Assembly (NCBI RefSeq): GCF_019038595.1
Contig: NZ_JAHOPF010000001.1
Span: 62,001 to 126,000 of the forward strand
From: Kaistella soli
GTDB taxonomy: Bacteria; Bacteroidota; Bacteroidia; Flavobacteriales; Weeksellaceae
Direction of reading: 5' to 3'
DNA length: 64,000 bases
The number at the start of each line of letters is the position of its first letter. The stretch's first letter is position 1. The notes below the pieces were generated by a model, which saw only the letters and a program-made list of their open reading frames with translations, searched no databases and had not been told where the DNA came from. Made by a program: the position numbers and the translations under genes. Of this stretch, positions 53,632 to 62,200 are shown piece after piece.

Positions 53632-53973
53632 CTATGATTTCTTTTCTTCTTTCCCTATGTTTTTACGGAATAAGGATAAGATAAGAAAAAGGGCAACAGC
53701 CACATCCACGATATTCCATACGGTTCTTCCCAGGGCTATTTTAAAAAATGGCTGGAAGAGAATGGCCAGCGAAAGAAACACGAATACGAAGTTCCCGTCT
53801 TTTCTCTGTGCCGCTGTATAGGCCAAATACCCGAAACCCAACATGTTAACAAACCGCACCAGTTGGTAATACCCATAAGGCATCTTTAAAAGGCAGAGTA
53901 GGAGTACTGCCGCAAGGCCGGTTTTGATAACTTTCTCCAGTTCCAGGGAGCGATGGGGTCTTTGTCTTTCCAT
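53632..53973 (-). CDS. DUF6804-like membrane protein
   Basis: A 113-residue protein with about four hydrophobic helices. It contains MPYGYYQLVRFVNMLGFGYLA and FFKIALGRTVWNIVDV, the conserved stretches I recall from the DUF6804 family of small bacterial membrane proteins of unknown function. The ATG at 53973 overlaps the thermonuclease gene by 88 bases; an internal ATG at 53883 would remove the first helix, so the longer form is preferred. Last gene of a five-gene operon. Confidence 0.75.
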   Translation of the reverse strand: MERQRPHRSLELEKVIKTGLAAVLLLCLLKMPYGYYQLVRFVNMLGFGYLAYTAAQRKDGNFVFVFLSLAILFQPFFKIALGRTVWNIVDVAVALFLILSLFRKNIGKEEKKS

Positions 53974-54380
53974 AATCCTGCTTTTTTTCTTCTTGCTTCT
54001 ATTTCAAGTTTTGCATAATTGCTGTCCTTTGAATATTTTTTAAAATGCCAGGCCAGGCCGTTTTTTACCAGTTCTTTATTAACATTTACACCATTGGGCA
54101 AAATGATTTCGGCGATAATTCTTTTGTTTCGGTCTCTTTTAAAACTGTTGCCAATACTGACATATTTTCCAAAACATAAATCCGATATAAATACTTTGGC
54201 TTTATTGCCGAAAGGCTGCTTTTTCTCCGGACAGTCGATGTGTGCGAGCCGTATCACTTCTTCCTTGCCATTCATTAAAATACAGACCGTATCGCCGTCT
54301 TTTATTTTGATGACTTTGTAGGTTTGCGAAAACATAAAAATTGGCAGCAGAAAAAATAGCCATCCTAAAAATTTTATCAT
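53886..54380 (-). CDS. Secreted thermonuclease (SNase family)
   Basis: A 164-residue protein with a signal peptide (MIKFLGWLFFLLPIFMFSQ). The SNase OB fold shows the active-site features: KDGDTVCI, the Arg in VIRLAHIDCPEKKQPFG with the catalytic Glu, and a second Arg in RDRNKRIIAEI, ending with GLWKDKDPIAPWNWRK. The family degrades DNA and RNA with Ca2+. About 14 residues beyond the usual end overlap the next gene. Confidence 0.85.
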   Translation of the reverse strand: MIKFLGWLFFLLPIFMFSQTYKVIKIKDGDTVCILMNGKEEVIRLAHIDCPEKKQPFGNKAKVFISDLCFGKYVSIGNSFKRDRNKRIIAEIILPNGVNVNKELVKNGLAWHFKKYSKDSNYAKLEIEARRKKAGLWKDKDPIAPWNWRKLSKPALRQYSYSAF

Positions 54381-54391
54381 TAATCCATTTC

Positions 54392-55291
54392 TTATTTCTG
54401 CAAAATTATATTTTTAATTACGGGATCCAAATTACTTGGTAAGTCAGCTCCTTTGATATAGAATTTTTTCACACCCATTGCCTCTAACCAATCAGACCAA
54501 TATTTTATGATAATATCTTCTTCGAAAGCTCTTCCTTTTTCCGCGTTAATTCCTAATACAACAACTTCCAAATCCTGCAGATTTTCCCTCGCGGGTATAA
54601 AACCAAAATGATTTTCTGCAATTAAATCCTTATAATTTGATACGTTTAACTTAGATTTTCTAATAAATTCCGGAGTAAGATATGTTGTTTGATTTTTGTC
54701 AATTATCTGGTTATCGACATGATACATATATCCATCTGTAAGAATGATTAATATATTTCTATGTTTTGGAAGAACGCAGTAATCAGCTGCCTTGTTTTTA
54801 AAAAAACTCCAGATGTCACTGCCCACAAATTTTTTATCATTAAGAGCTAAGTCATAAATGTTCTTCGAAGAACTTTTGTAAATGGGACTAATCTCGGAAA
54901 TAGCATTTTTGCTTATATTGTTCTTTGTGAACGACAGTTTCATTTTCTGAGAAAGGGTATTTATGGCACTATTCATAGGCTCAGGTTCAAAAAAGACCTG
55001 GATGTTGTCGTTCGTCTGTCTTATTTTGCTGTTTCTAAGATGGGTTTCGAAAGCGGCGCTTATACTTGCAATATAACCTAAATCTCTGTTATAAATTTCC
55101 ATACTAGGAGTAGGATATTTTACAGGACTAATTCTATCCGATAAATCCAAAAGTATACTGATATTAAGGTTTTTTGCAGGCTGAGGCACAGTTTCTCCCG
55201 TTCCAGATGCTGGTTCTATCTCCTCTGCCTTATTACAGTTTTGAAATACAAAAGATAAAATTAATAAGTAAACCCAATATTTGTTTTTCAT
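54392..55291 (-). CDS. VWA-like lipoprotein
   Basis: A 299-residue protein with a lipoprotein signal peptide (cleavage before Cys in LSFVFQNCNK). The following domain has a von Willebrand A-like start, ISILLDLSDRISP with a DxSxR variant of the MIDAS motif, and ILIILTDGYMYH with the later Asp. A proline-rich linker follows the lipid anchor. Probably anchored in the inner or outer membrane. Two bases separate it from the coiled-coil protein gene. Partner and role unknown. Confidence 0.75.
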   Translation of the reverse strand: MKNKYWVYLLILSFVFQNCNKAEEIEPASGTGETVPQPAKNLNISILLDLSDRISPVKYPTPSMEIYNRDLGYIASISAAFETHLRNSKIRQTNDNIQVFFEPEPMNSAINTLSQKMKLSFTKNNISKNAISEISPIYKSSSKNIYDLALNDKKFVGSDIWSFFKNKAADYCVLPKHRNILIILTDGYMYHVDNQIIDKNQTTYLTPEFIRKSKLNVSNYKDLIAENHFGFIPARENLQDLEVVVLGINAEKGRAFEEDIIIKYWSDWLEAMGVKKFYIKGADLPSNLDPVIKNIILQK

Positions 55292-55293
55292 AA

Positions 55294-56574
55294 TTAGTCG
55301 GTTTTAGAGTATATAATATTTTGATTTTGAGGATTAATAAGATTAAGATTGGCTAGATGATTATTGGCAATCATTTCACATTCTTCGATAAGTTTTGCTT
55401 TATTTTCTTTAGGCAAGGCTAACTCACCGGCAATTGCCTGATACCAGCCTTCTTTATATTGGCTGTGATAATGCAAATACTGTTTAACGTTCAAGATAAA
55501 CCCGTCTATTTTATTCTGCAGTTCCTGTATTTTTCCTTTGATCTCAGACATTTTTTGTTTGATGATATCAATTTCTTCCAGAATTTTGGTTTTAGTTTGC
55601 TCTGTTTGCAACAGTTCTTCCTGTTTGGTCCTTATAAAACCTTTTATTTTATCAATATTTTCATATTCTTTCATTACCAAGTCGAACACCAGTCCCCAAA
55701 TGATATACACCACAAACCCCGCGAAAATAATCATCCAAAATTCCGCTTCTCCAACTGCGATCTTTAAATTATAGGGTGAGGATTCCAGCGTTTTATTGAA
55801 TTCATAAATTTTCTTTTCGATTTGGTAGGCCAGTAATCCGTCGAACAGAAAGGTAATAATGAATAGAGCTGCGAGCCGAAAATTATTTTTAATCCCTTTT
55901 CCTTTTTGAATCATATGGATGATATAACCCAGACCTAAAAACACCGAAGGAATAGTTATTACCAATGCGCCTTCGAGCCAGCTGGCTTTCATAGCATCAT
56001 TAAGGGATTGCGCATCAAAAATTGCAGCGGTGAGACTGTCATCTGAAAAAACTTTAAAAAAAGCAGAATATGTAGCGGAAATATAGAAAACGAACAGATA
56101 AATGGTGATTGGCAATAATAAAAACAATCCAATATAAAAAAGTGCGTGCGGCTGTTTGGTATCCGTAATCCCATAAATTTCGGGATTACTTTTCACTTTA
56201 GAAATATCCTGTTTAATGTTATTGATTTTCTGATCAGCGCTGACCAATCTGTCGTTTTGAATTGAAAGAGCCGTTTCGGTATTCTTTAGTTCACTTTCCT
56301 GTCTTATTTTTTCTTCAACGTAAGGCTGTTTCAATTTTAACTGCTCCTCTTTTAATTTTCTGCACTGATTCTCAAAACTATGATAAACATTTTCCAGACA
56401 GGCTTTGAAATTCTGGGGCTGGCCTAAAGCCGTTTTAGAGGCGCCGTAACCACTTTGGTAATAAGTAATACGTACCTGAACTTCATCCTCTCCTTCAAGA
56501 ACGGACTTTTTTTCTCCTCCATTTTTGTCTGAGATGTTCTTTTTCAATGCGAAAAGATTGCTGATTGCTTCCAT
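55294..56574 (-). CDS. Coiled-coil membrane protein of unknown function
   Basis: A 426-residue protein with a cytoplasmic N-terminus, a long coiled coil (about 95-140, KNTETALSIQNDRLVSADQK), four hydrophobic helices at about 150-300 (ALFYIGLFLLLPITIYLFVF, LEGALVITIPSVFLGLGYII, RLAALFIITFLFDGLLAYQ, FWMIIFAGFVVYIIWGLVF) and a second coiled coil at about 315-375. I do not recognise the family. The layout, two coiled coils around four helices, recalls scaffold proteins of membrane-bound complexes. Confidence 0.7.
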   Translation of the reverse strand: MEAISNLFALKKNISDKNGGEKKSVLEGEDEVQVRITYYQSGYGASKTALGQPQNFKACLENVYHSFENQCRKLKEEQLKLKQPYVEEKIRQESELKNTETALSIQNDRLVSADQKINNIKQDISKVKSNPEIYGITDTKQPHALFYIGLFLLLPITIYLFVFYISATYSAFFKVFSDDSLTAAIFDAQSLNDAMKASWLEGALVITIPSVFLGLGYIIHMIQKGKGIKNNFRLAALFIITFLFDGLLAYQIEKKIYEFNKTLESSPYNLKIAVGEAEFWMIIFAGFVVYIIWGLVFDLVMKEYENIDKIKGFIRTKQEELLQTEQTKTKILEEIDIIKQKMSEIKGKIQELQNKIDGFILNVKQYLHYHSQYKEGWYQAIAGELALPKENKAKLIEECEMIANNHLANLNLINPQNQNIIYSKTD

Positions 56575-56575
56575 A

Positions 56576-56977
56576 CTAATTATTTATATTTTCTAAAACT
56601 GAATGAATACTCAGTTCTTTTTTTGCGCAATCCAAAAGGTAATCGCAAATTTGATTGATATTTTCATCCATAAATTCAAAATTTTTGCAAAATTTACGGA
56701 GTGTATTGTACTCATCTTCGGTGACCACTCCATCAATCCAAATCATGACAGCCAAATCATACAGATACTCAATTCTTTCATTTAGCTTTTCCGGAATATT
56801 CAATCTGAAGACAGGGTCTATGAGAATGTTTTGAAGCTGCTGAACATCAATGCCCCTTTGTTCAGCAAATTTGTAAAGCTGTTTCATTTCTAAAACATCA
56901 AAATTTTCGTCTGAACAGGCAATTTGATAAAGTCTTAAAAAGTGACTTTTTAATGCGGTGGAGATGTTTGCGATCAT
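56576..56977 (-). CDS. TerB-like protein
   Basis: A 133-residue all-helical cytoplasmic protein. Two halves each resemble the TerB metal-binding motif: ACSDENFDVLEMKQLYKFAEQRGI, and WIDGVVTEDEYNTLRKFCKNF with the D-G-x(3)-E pattern. TerB modules occur in tellurite resistance and stress complexes beside VWA proteins. It is the first gene of the operon and is separated by one base from the membrane protein gene. The family call rests on motif similarity only. Confidence 0.65.
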   Translation of the reverse strand: MIANISTALKSHFLRLYQIACSDENFDVLEMKQLYKFAEQRGIDVQQLQNILIDPVFRLNIPEKLNERIEYLYDLAVMIWIDGVVTEDEYNTLRKFCKNFEFMDENINQICDYLLDCAKKELSIHSVLENINN

Positions 56978-57143
56978 ATTGTGGTATTGTTTAATTATTT
57001 CTAAACACAGATTTCAATTCCAGATATTCTGATTAAACTTATATGTATATCCAAAACTACATCACCAAATCCTTTCCACATTACGGTTTCCCGTAAACTC
57101 CTCCAATAATTTCAAAAAAACTACATTTACAAAAAAAACTCCC

Positions 57144-57944
57144 ATGGAAAATTATATTGAAATCAACCGCAATTCATGGAATGCCAAAGTAGCACCTCAC
57201 CTCAAATCCCATTTCTATTTCGTGGACGAATTCGTGAAAGGGCGCAATTCTTTAAATTCCATTGAACTGGGCATTTTAGGAGATATTAAGGACAGAGAAA
57301 TTCTGCACCTGCAGTGTCATTTCGGTCAGGATTCCATTTCACTTTCCCGTATGGGCGCAAAAGTGACGGGGATTGATCTCTCCGACAAAGCCATTGAAGC
57401 GGCAAAGGATTTAGCTTTAAAGTGCGGAACGGATACTCAGTTTTTGGTTTCCGACGTATATGACCTGCCTCAGGTTTTAGATCAGAAGTTTGATATCGTG
57501 TACACGAGTTACGGTACCATCGGCTGGCTTCCCGATCTGGATAAATGGGCTCAGGTCATTGCTCATTTTCTGAAACCCGGAGGTAAGCTTGTTTTTGTAG
57601 AATTCCATCCTGTGGTCTGGATGTTTGATGACGATTTCACTCATGTGAAATACAGTTATTTTAACGAAAAACCCATTGTCGAGACTTATGAAGGAACCTA
57701 CGCGGATCAGTCCGCAGAGATCGTTCAGGAGTATGTCATGTGGAACCATCCTACTTCCGAAGTGCTCGGCAGTCTGCTGAAAGAAAATCTGCTGCTTACT
57801 TCCTTTGAGGAATACGACTGGTCGCCGTATGCATGCTTCCGCCACAACGACGAATATGAAAAAGGAAAATACCGCATTCCGCAGTTGGGGAATAAGGCTC
57901 CCCATGTTTTTTCTCTGGTCGCGGAGAAGAAGAATAATGATTAG
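57144..57944 (+). CDS. Class I SAM-dependent methyltransferase
   Basis: A 266-residue methyltransferase. Motif I region is ILHLQCHFGQDSISLSRMGA, followed by VTGIDLSDKAIEAAKDLA and FDIVYTSYGTIGWLPDLDKW. After the core, LVFVEFHPVVWMFDD and a C-terminal sheet with SFEEYDWSPYACF are typical of a widespread flavobacterial family. Substrate unknown. Transcribed alone, divergent from the TerB operon. Confidence 0.88.
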   Translation: MENYIEINRNSWNAKVAPHLKSHFYFVDEFVKGRNSLNSIELGILGDIKDREILHLQCHFGQDSISLSRMGAKVTGIDLSDKAIEAAKDLALKCGTDTQFLVSDVYDLPQVLDQKFDIVYTSYGTIGWLPDLDKWAQVIAHFLKPGGKLVFVEFHPVVWMFDDDFTHVKYSYFNEKPIVETYEGTYADQSAEIVQEYVMWNHPTSEVLGSLLKENLLLTSFEEYDWSPYACFRHNDEYEKGKYRIPQLGNKAPHVFSLVAEKKNND

Positions 57945-58105
57945 AAAACCGGATGTGGTTTCAGAATAAGCGACATATTTAAATAAACCGGATATCCTGA
58001 AAACAGACTTTATTTAAAAATTTAAAATATTAATTCTGAAATTGGAATTTGCAGCAAAATTTTTGTATCATTGCAAACTGATTTTCGGATTTCATTCCGG
58101 ATGAC

Positions 58106-58179
58106 GGGGGATTAGCTCATCTGGCTAGAGCGTTAGACTGGCAGTCTAAAGGTGGTCGGTTCGATCCCGATATCCTCCA
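58106..58179 (+). tRNA. tRNA-Ala (anticodon GGC)
   Basis: A complete 74-base cloverleaf: acceptor GGGGGAT pairing with ATCCTCC, D-arm GCTC..GAGC, anticodon stem TTAGA/TCTAA with loop CTGGCAG (anticodon GGC at 58140-58142), and T-arm with GGTTCGATCCC. The acceptor has the G3-U70 pair, the alanine identity element, which confirms the assignment. CCA is not encoded. The last 30 bases recur five times downstream. Confidence 0.95.
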
Positions 58180-58184
58180 CAGGT

Positions 58185-58219
58185 AAAGCGCAGAACATAA
58201 ATTGTTCTGCGCTTTTTTT
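58185..58219 (+). terminator. tRNA-Ala terminator
   Basis: AAAGCGCAGAAC and GTTCTGCGCTTT form a 12-bp stem with a TTTTTTT tail, six bases after the tRNA. Degraded versions of this hairpin follow each downstream copy. Confidence 0.85.
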
Positions 58220-58500
58220 GTTAGGCGAAATCTGGCTGGAGCGTCAAGAAAGCGTTCGGGAAGGTGGTCGGTTCGATCCCGATATCCTCCACAGGTAAAG
58301 CGCAGAACATAAATGTTTTGTGCTTTTTTGTTTTAAGCGTAAATGAGTTCCTGCTTCATAATAGGGCAATGGGCGAAATCTGGCTGGAGCGTCCCGAAAG
58401 CTTTCGGGAAGGTGGTCGGTTCGATCCCGATATCCTCCACAGGTAAAACACAGAACATAAATTGTTTTGTGTTTTTTGTTTTAGGCGTAAATTTGGTCTC

Positions 58501-58764
58501 ATGGACAAATATTATGTATATATACTTTATTCGGCAAAATTAAACCGGTACTATATTGGACAGACTCAGGATATTGAAGAGCGTATGCGGAAACATCATT
58601 TTTCAAAAGATCATTTTACCGGGAAATCCGATGACTGGGTATTAAAATACACCGAAGGATTTTCAAGCCGGAGTGAGGCCATTGCACGGGAAAGTTCAAT
58701 AAAAGCGAAGAAGAGCAGGAAGTACATTGAGTTCCTGATTCAAAATAGGGCTGCAGGCGAATAG
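58501..58764 (+). CDS. Small GIY-YIG nuclease within the tRNA-derived array
   Basis: An 87-residue stand-alone GIY-YIG domain: YVYILYSAKLNRYYIGQTQD holds the GIY-YIG tyrosines, then an Arg in IEERMRKHH and the catalytic Glu in AIARESSIKAKKSRKYIEF. The gene ends inside the degenerate tRNA body of the third unit (stop within GGCGAATAG). GIY-YIG enzymes are homing or repair nucleases. Its embedding in a tRNA-3'-end unit suggests a role in mobility of that unit. Confidence 0.85.
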   Translation: MDKYYVYILYSAKLNRYYIGQTQDIEERMRKHHFSKDHFTGKSDDWVLKYTEGFSSRSEAIARESSIKAKKSRKYIEFLIQNRAAGE

Positions 58765-59230
58765 GTAGCTAGAGCGTCCCGAAAGCGTTCGGGAAGGTGG
58801 TCGGTTCGATCCCGATATCCTCCACAGGTAAAGCGCAGAACAGAAATGTTTTGTGCTTTTTTGTTTTAAGCGTAAATGAGTTCCTGCTTCATAATAGGGC
58901 AATGGGCGAAATCTGGCTGGAACGTCCCGAAAGCTTTCGGGAAGGTGGTCGGTTCGCTCCCGATATCCTCCACAGGTAAAGCGCAGAACAGAAATGTTTT
59001 GTGTTTTTTTGTTTTAAGCGTAAATGAGTTCCTGCTTCATAATAGGGCAATGGGCGAAATTTGGCTGGAGCGTCCCGAAAGCTTTCGGGAAGGTGGTCGG
59101 TTCGATCCCGATATCCTCCACTCAAAATGGGTTCCAGCATCAGCTGTGACTCATTTTTTTTTGAATAGTGCCTGCGGCGGGTATTGAATGTTAAAATTTC
59201 AAATATTTATTAAATTTCGTACTGAAATAC

Positions 59231-59238
59231 TATCTTTG
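59231..59238 (+). promoter_or_regulatory. Putative -7 box of the hybrid kinase gene
   Basis: TATCTTTG matches TAnnTTTG and lies 60 bases before the ATG at 59299. Confidence 0.45.
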
Positions 59239-59298
59239 AAACGGATTTCAACAGGTTAGGTTTTGAAATCAAGTTTACCATTCAAGCAAAAATAATTT

Positions 59299-62200
59299 AT
59301 GATATCATACCCGTTTCCTGAAAATGAAGAAGAAAGAATCAAGAAATTGGAATTTTTTAATCTCCTGCATTTGGGAAAGGATCCGGAGCTTGATGTTTTT
59401 GCGGAAGGAGCATGCCTGATTGCCGACTGTCCGGCATCGCTCATTGCGATGATGGAAGAAAAAACCCAGACCATACAGAGCTGCGTCGGCATGGATCTCG
59501 ATTTTGTAGACCGCGAAAACACCATCTGTCAGTATGCCATTGCAAGCAGGGAAGTGCTGATTATCAATGACACTTTCCAGGATCCCAGATCATCGCAGAA
59601 TCCATTGGTGATCGCCGGCGGAATCCGTTTTTATGCAGGGGTGCCGCTGATCGATGAGGAGGGCTTTGCACTGGGTACCCTCTGCGTGATCGACTATCAG
59701 CCTAAAACCATTTCAGAAAAACAGATTTCTTCCCTTAAAAAGATGGGGGAAGCCATTACCAAAATTCTGATCGGAAAGAAAAAAAATCTTCAGGCTGAAT
59801 ATTTTCAGGAAACCTTCAGCATTACCAATAATTTGATTTGTGTTCTGGATAACAGTTTCAAACTCAAAGAGGTGAATCCTTCATTTGAGGAGACGTTCGG
59901 CTTAAAGAAACATGAGGCTGTTGATCAGAACTTTTTAAGTATTCTGGGAGACGGGGGTGAAGAATTACGCCGGCTGATGAATAATTTTCCGGGAAATGAG
60001 GACGAACTGGTATTTACTGCCACAACCCGGACTGCAGGAAATCACCCTGCGGTCATCGAATGGCATTTAAAACAGAATCAGAATCACACCGAGATTTTTT
60101 GTTTTGGAAGAAACATCACCAGACTGGTGGAAGAAAACCAAAAGCTTGAAATCTCCGAACGCCGTTTCAGGAACTTCTTTGAAAATGCCATCGGTCTCAT
60201 GAGCATGCACGATATGGAAGGCAATATTCTTGCGGTAAACGAAAAAGGACGCGAAACCCTGAATTATTCTGAGGAAGAAACCAAAGGACTGACCTTAAAA
60301 AAACTGATGCCAGCACAGCACTGGCCTTTCCTGGAACAGTATCTGGAAAGGGTTAAAGAAAATGGGGAGGACGTTGGGAATATGGTGCTGAAAACAAAAG
60401 AGGGTAAGGAGATCATCTGGATGTATCACAATATGGTGGAAACAGATGAAAAAGGAAATCCTTACGTGATGAGTACCGCCCTGAACATTACCGAAAGGGT
60501 AGCGCTGGAAAAGGATCTGATGCACACCAGAAAAATTCTTGAGCAGACCAGTGAGGTGGCTCAGGTAGGCGGCTGGGAGGTGAACCTTAAAAACAATACC
60601 GTGTTCTGGTCCCGTTCAGCAAGAGAGATTCATAAAGTCAGCAGAGATTTTGTTCCGGATCTCGAAAATGCTTTGAACTTTTATGGCGAAGAAAACGGGG
60701 AACGCATGCGTTTTCTGTTTACAAGAGCAGTCACAGAAGGTTTCGCCTATGACGAGGAAGTAAAGCTGAAACGTCAGGATGGCATGGAAATCTGGGTAAG
60801 GGTAAAAGGAATCCCTGAGTTTGAAAACGGCGTATGTACCAAAATATTCGGCATTATTCAGGATATTGATGCCTTCAAAAATACCTATCTCGAACTGGCG
60901 AAAAAGGAAGCAATGCTGCAGTCCTTCGTCAGTGATGTTCCCAATGCCGTAGCGATGTTTGACCGGGATCTGAATTACCTTACCGTCAGCAAAAACTGGA
61001 TGGATGAGTTTTCAATGAACGGCATGGAACTCATTGGCAGGCACATCTTTGAGATTTCCCCGAACGCCCCCGAAGAAAGAAAGAAAATATACCGTGATGC
61101 CCTGAGAGGCAAAAATTATAAGGACGAAGACCTTACCATACAGGTTCCCGGCAAAGAAGAGCCGCAGCATTATCATCTCGAGGTAAGCCCGTGGTATCTT
61201 TCCGAAAAGGTAGTCGGAGGTATTATTGTTTCTGCGCAGAACATGACTGAGGTCGTTAATGCCAATGCTGAGCTTAAAAAAGCCAAAGAAACTGCCGATC
61301 TTGCCAACAGAGCAAAATCCGAATTTCTTGCGAATATGAGTCATGAGATCCGTACACCGCTCAATGGCGTGATCGGCTTCTCTGATCTGCTGCTGAAAAC
61401 GCCGCTCAACGAGATGCAGACCCAGTACCTGAATTATATCAACGAATCCGGCGAAAGTCTGCTGAGCATCATCACCGATATTCTGGATTTTTCCAAAATA
61501 GAATCGGGAAAAATGGAACTGCTCATCGACAGATCCAATGTCTATGACCTGGTGAGTCAGGTGGTAAATGTGATTTTGTATCAGTCTCAGCGCAAAGGCA
61601 TTGAACTGTTGCTGAATATTGAACAGGGACTCCCGAAAACACTGTTTCTGGACGAATCCAGGATCAAACAGGTCCTCATTAACCTGCTCGGGAATGCCGT
61701 GAAATTTACCGAACATGGCGAAATTGAGCTGAAGGTGGAGAAACTCAGCATGGATGCAGAAAAGGTCACCCTTCGCTTTGCGGTAAGAGATACCGGGATC
61801 GGAATTCCGCTGGACAAACAGCAGCGCATTTTCGATGCGTTTACCCAGGAAGACAGTTCCGTGAGCAAACGCTTTGGCGGAACCGGTTTAGGACTTACCA
61901 TCTCCAATAATATTCTCAAATATATGGGAAGTCAGCTTACGCTGACCAGCGAAGTGGCAAACGGTTCGGTATTCTGTTTTGAAATCGAAATTCCTTATGA
62001 AGCCAATGGTGCAGAAGAAAATACCGATCTTGAAGATTTGCCGGTAAAAAACGTGCTGATTGTTGATGACAATGAAAATAACAGAATCATCATGCAGCAT
62101 ATGCTGGCCTATAAAAACATCGGATCAAAGCTGGCGGCCAACGGGCTGGAAGCCCTCGATATCCTCACGAAAGGCGAACGTTTTGATGTGATTTTAATGG

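Larger units (their letters stand above)
58180..59121 (+). repeat. Tandem array of tRNA-Ala 3'-end units (five units, one with a GIY-YIG gene)
   Basis: The last 30 bases of tRNA-Ala (58151-58180) recur at 58263, 58411, 58796, 58944 (one mismatch) and 59092. Measured between discriminator bases, unit lengths are 112, 148, 385, 148 and 148. Each unit has a GTAAA..CAGAACA spacer, then in the 148-bp units the segment GAGTTCCTGCTTCATAATAG, then a degenerate tRNA body (GGCGAAATCTGGCTGGAGCG and a TCCCGAAAGCTTTCGGGA palindrome in place of the anticodon arm). The 385-bp unit contains the GIY-YIG gene; its 3' codons match the GAGTTCCTG segment of the short units. Confidence 0.9.

Noticed and set aside
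58223..59120. Additional functional tRNA-Ala genes
   Set aside because: The five downstream copies keep only the 3' half; acceptor 5' strand and anticodon arm are destroyed, so they are not called as tRNAs.
58264..59187. Short frames encoding repeated EFLLHNRAMGE-type peptides
   Set aside because: They read across degenerate tRNA bodies and nuclease remnants; not independent genes.
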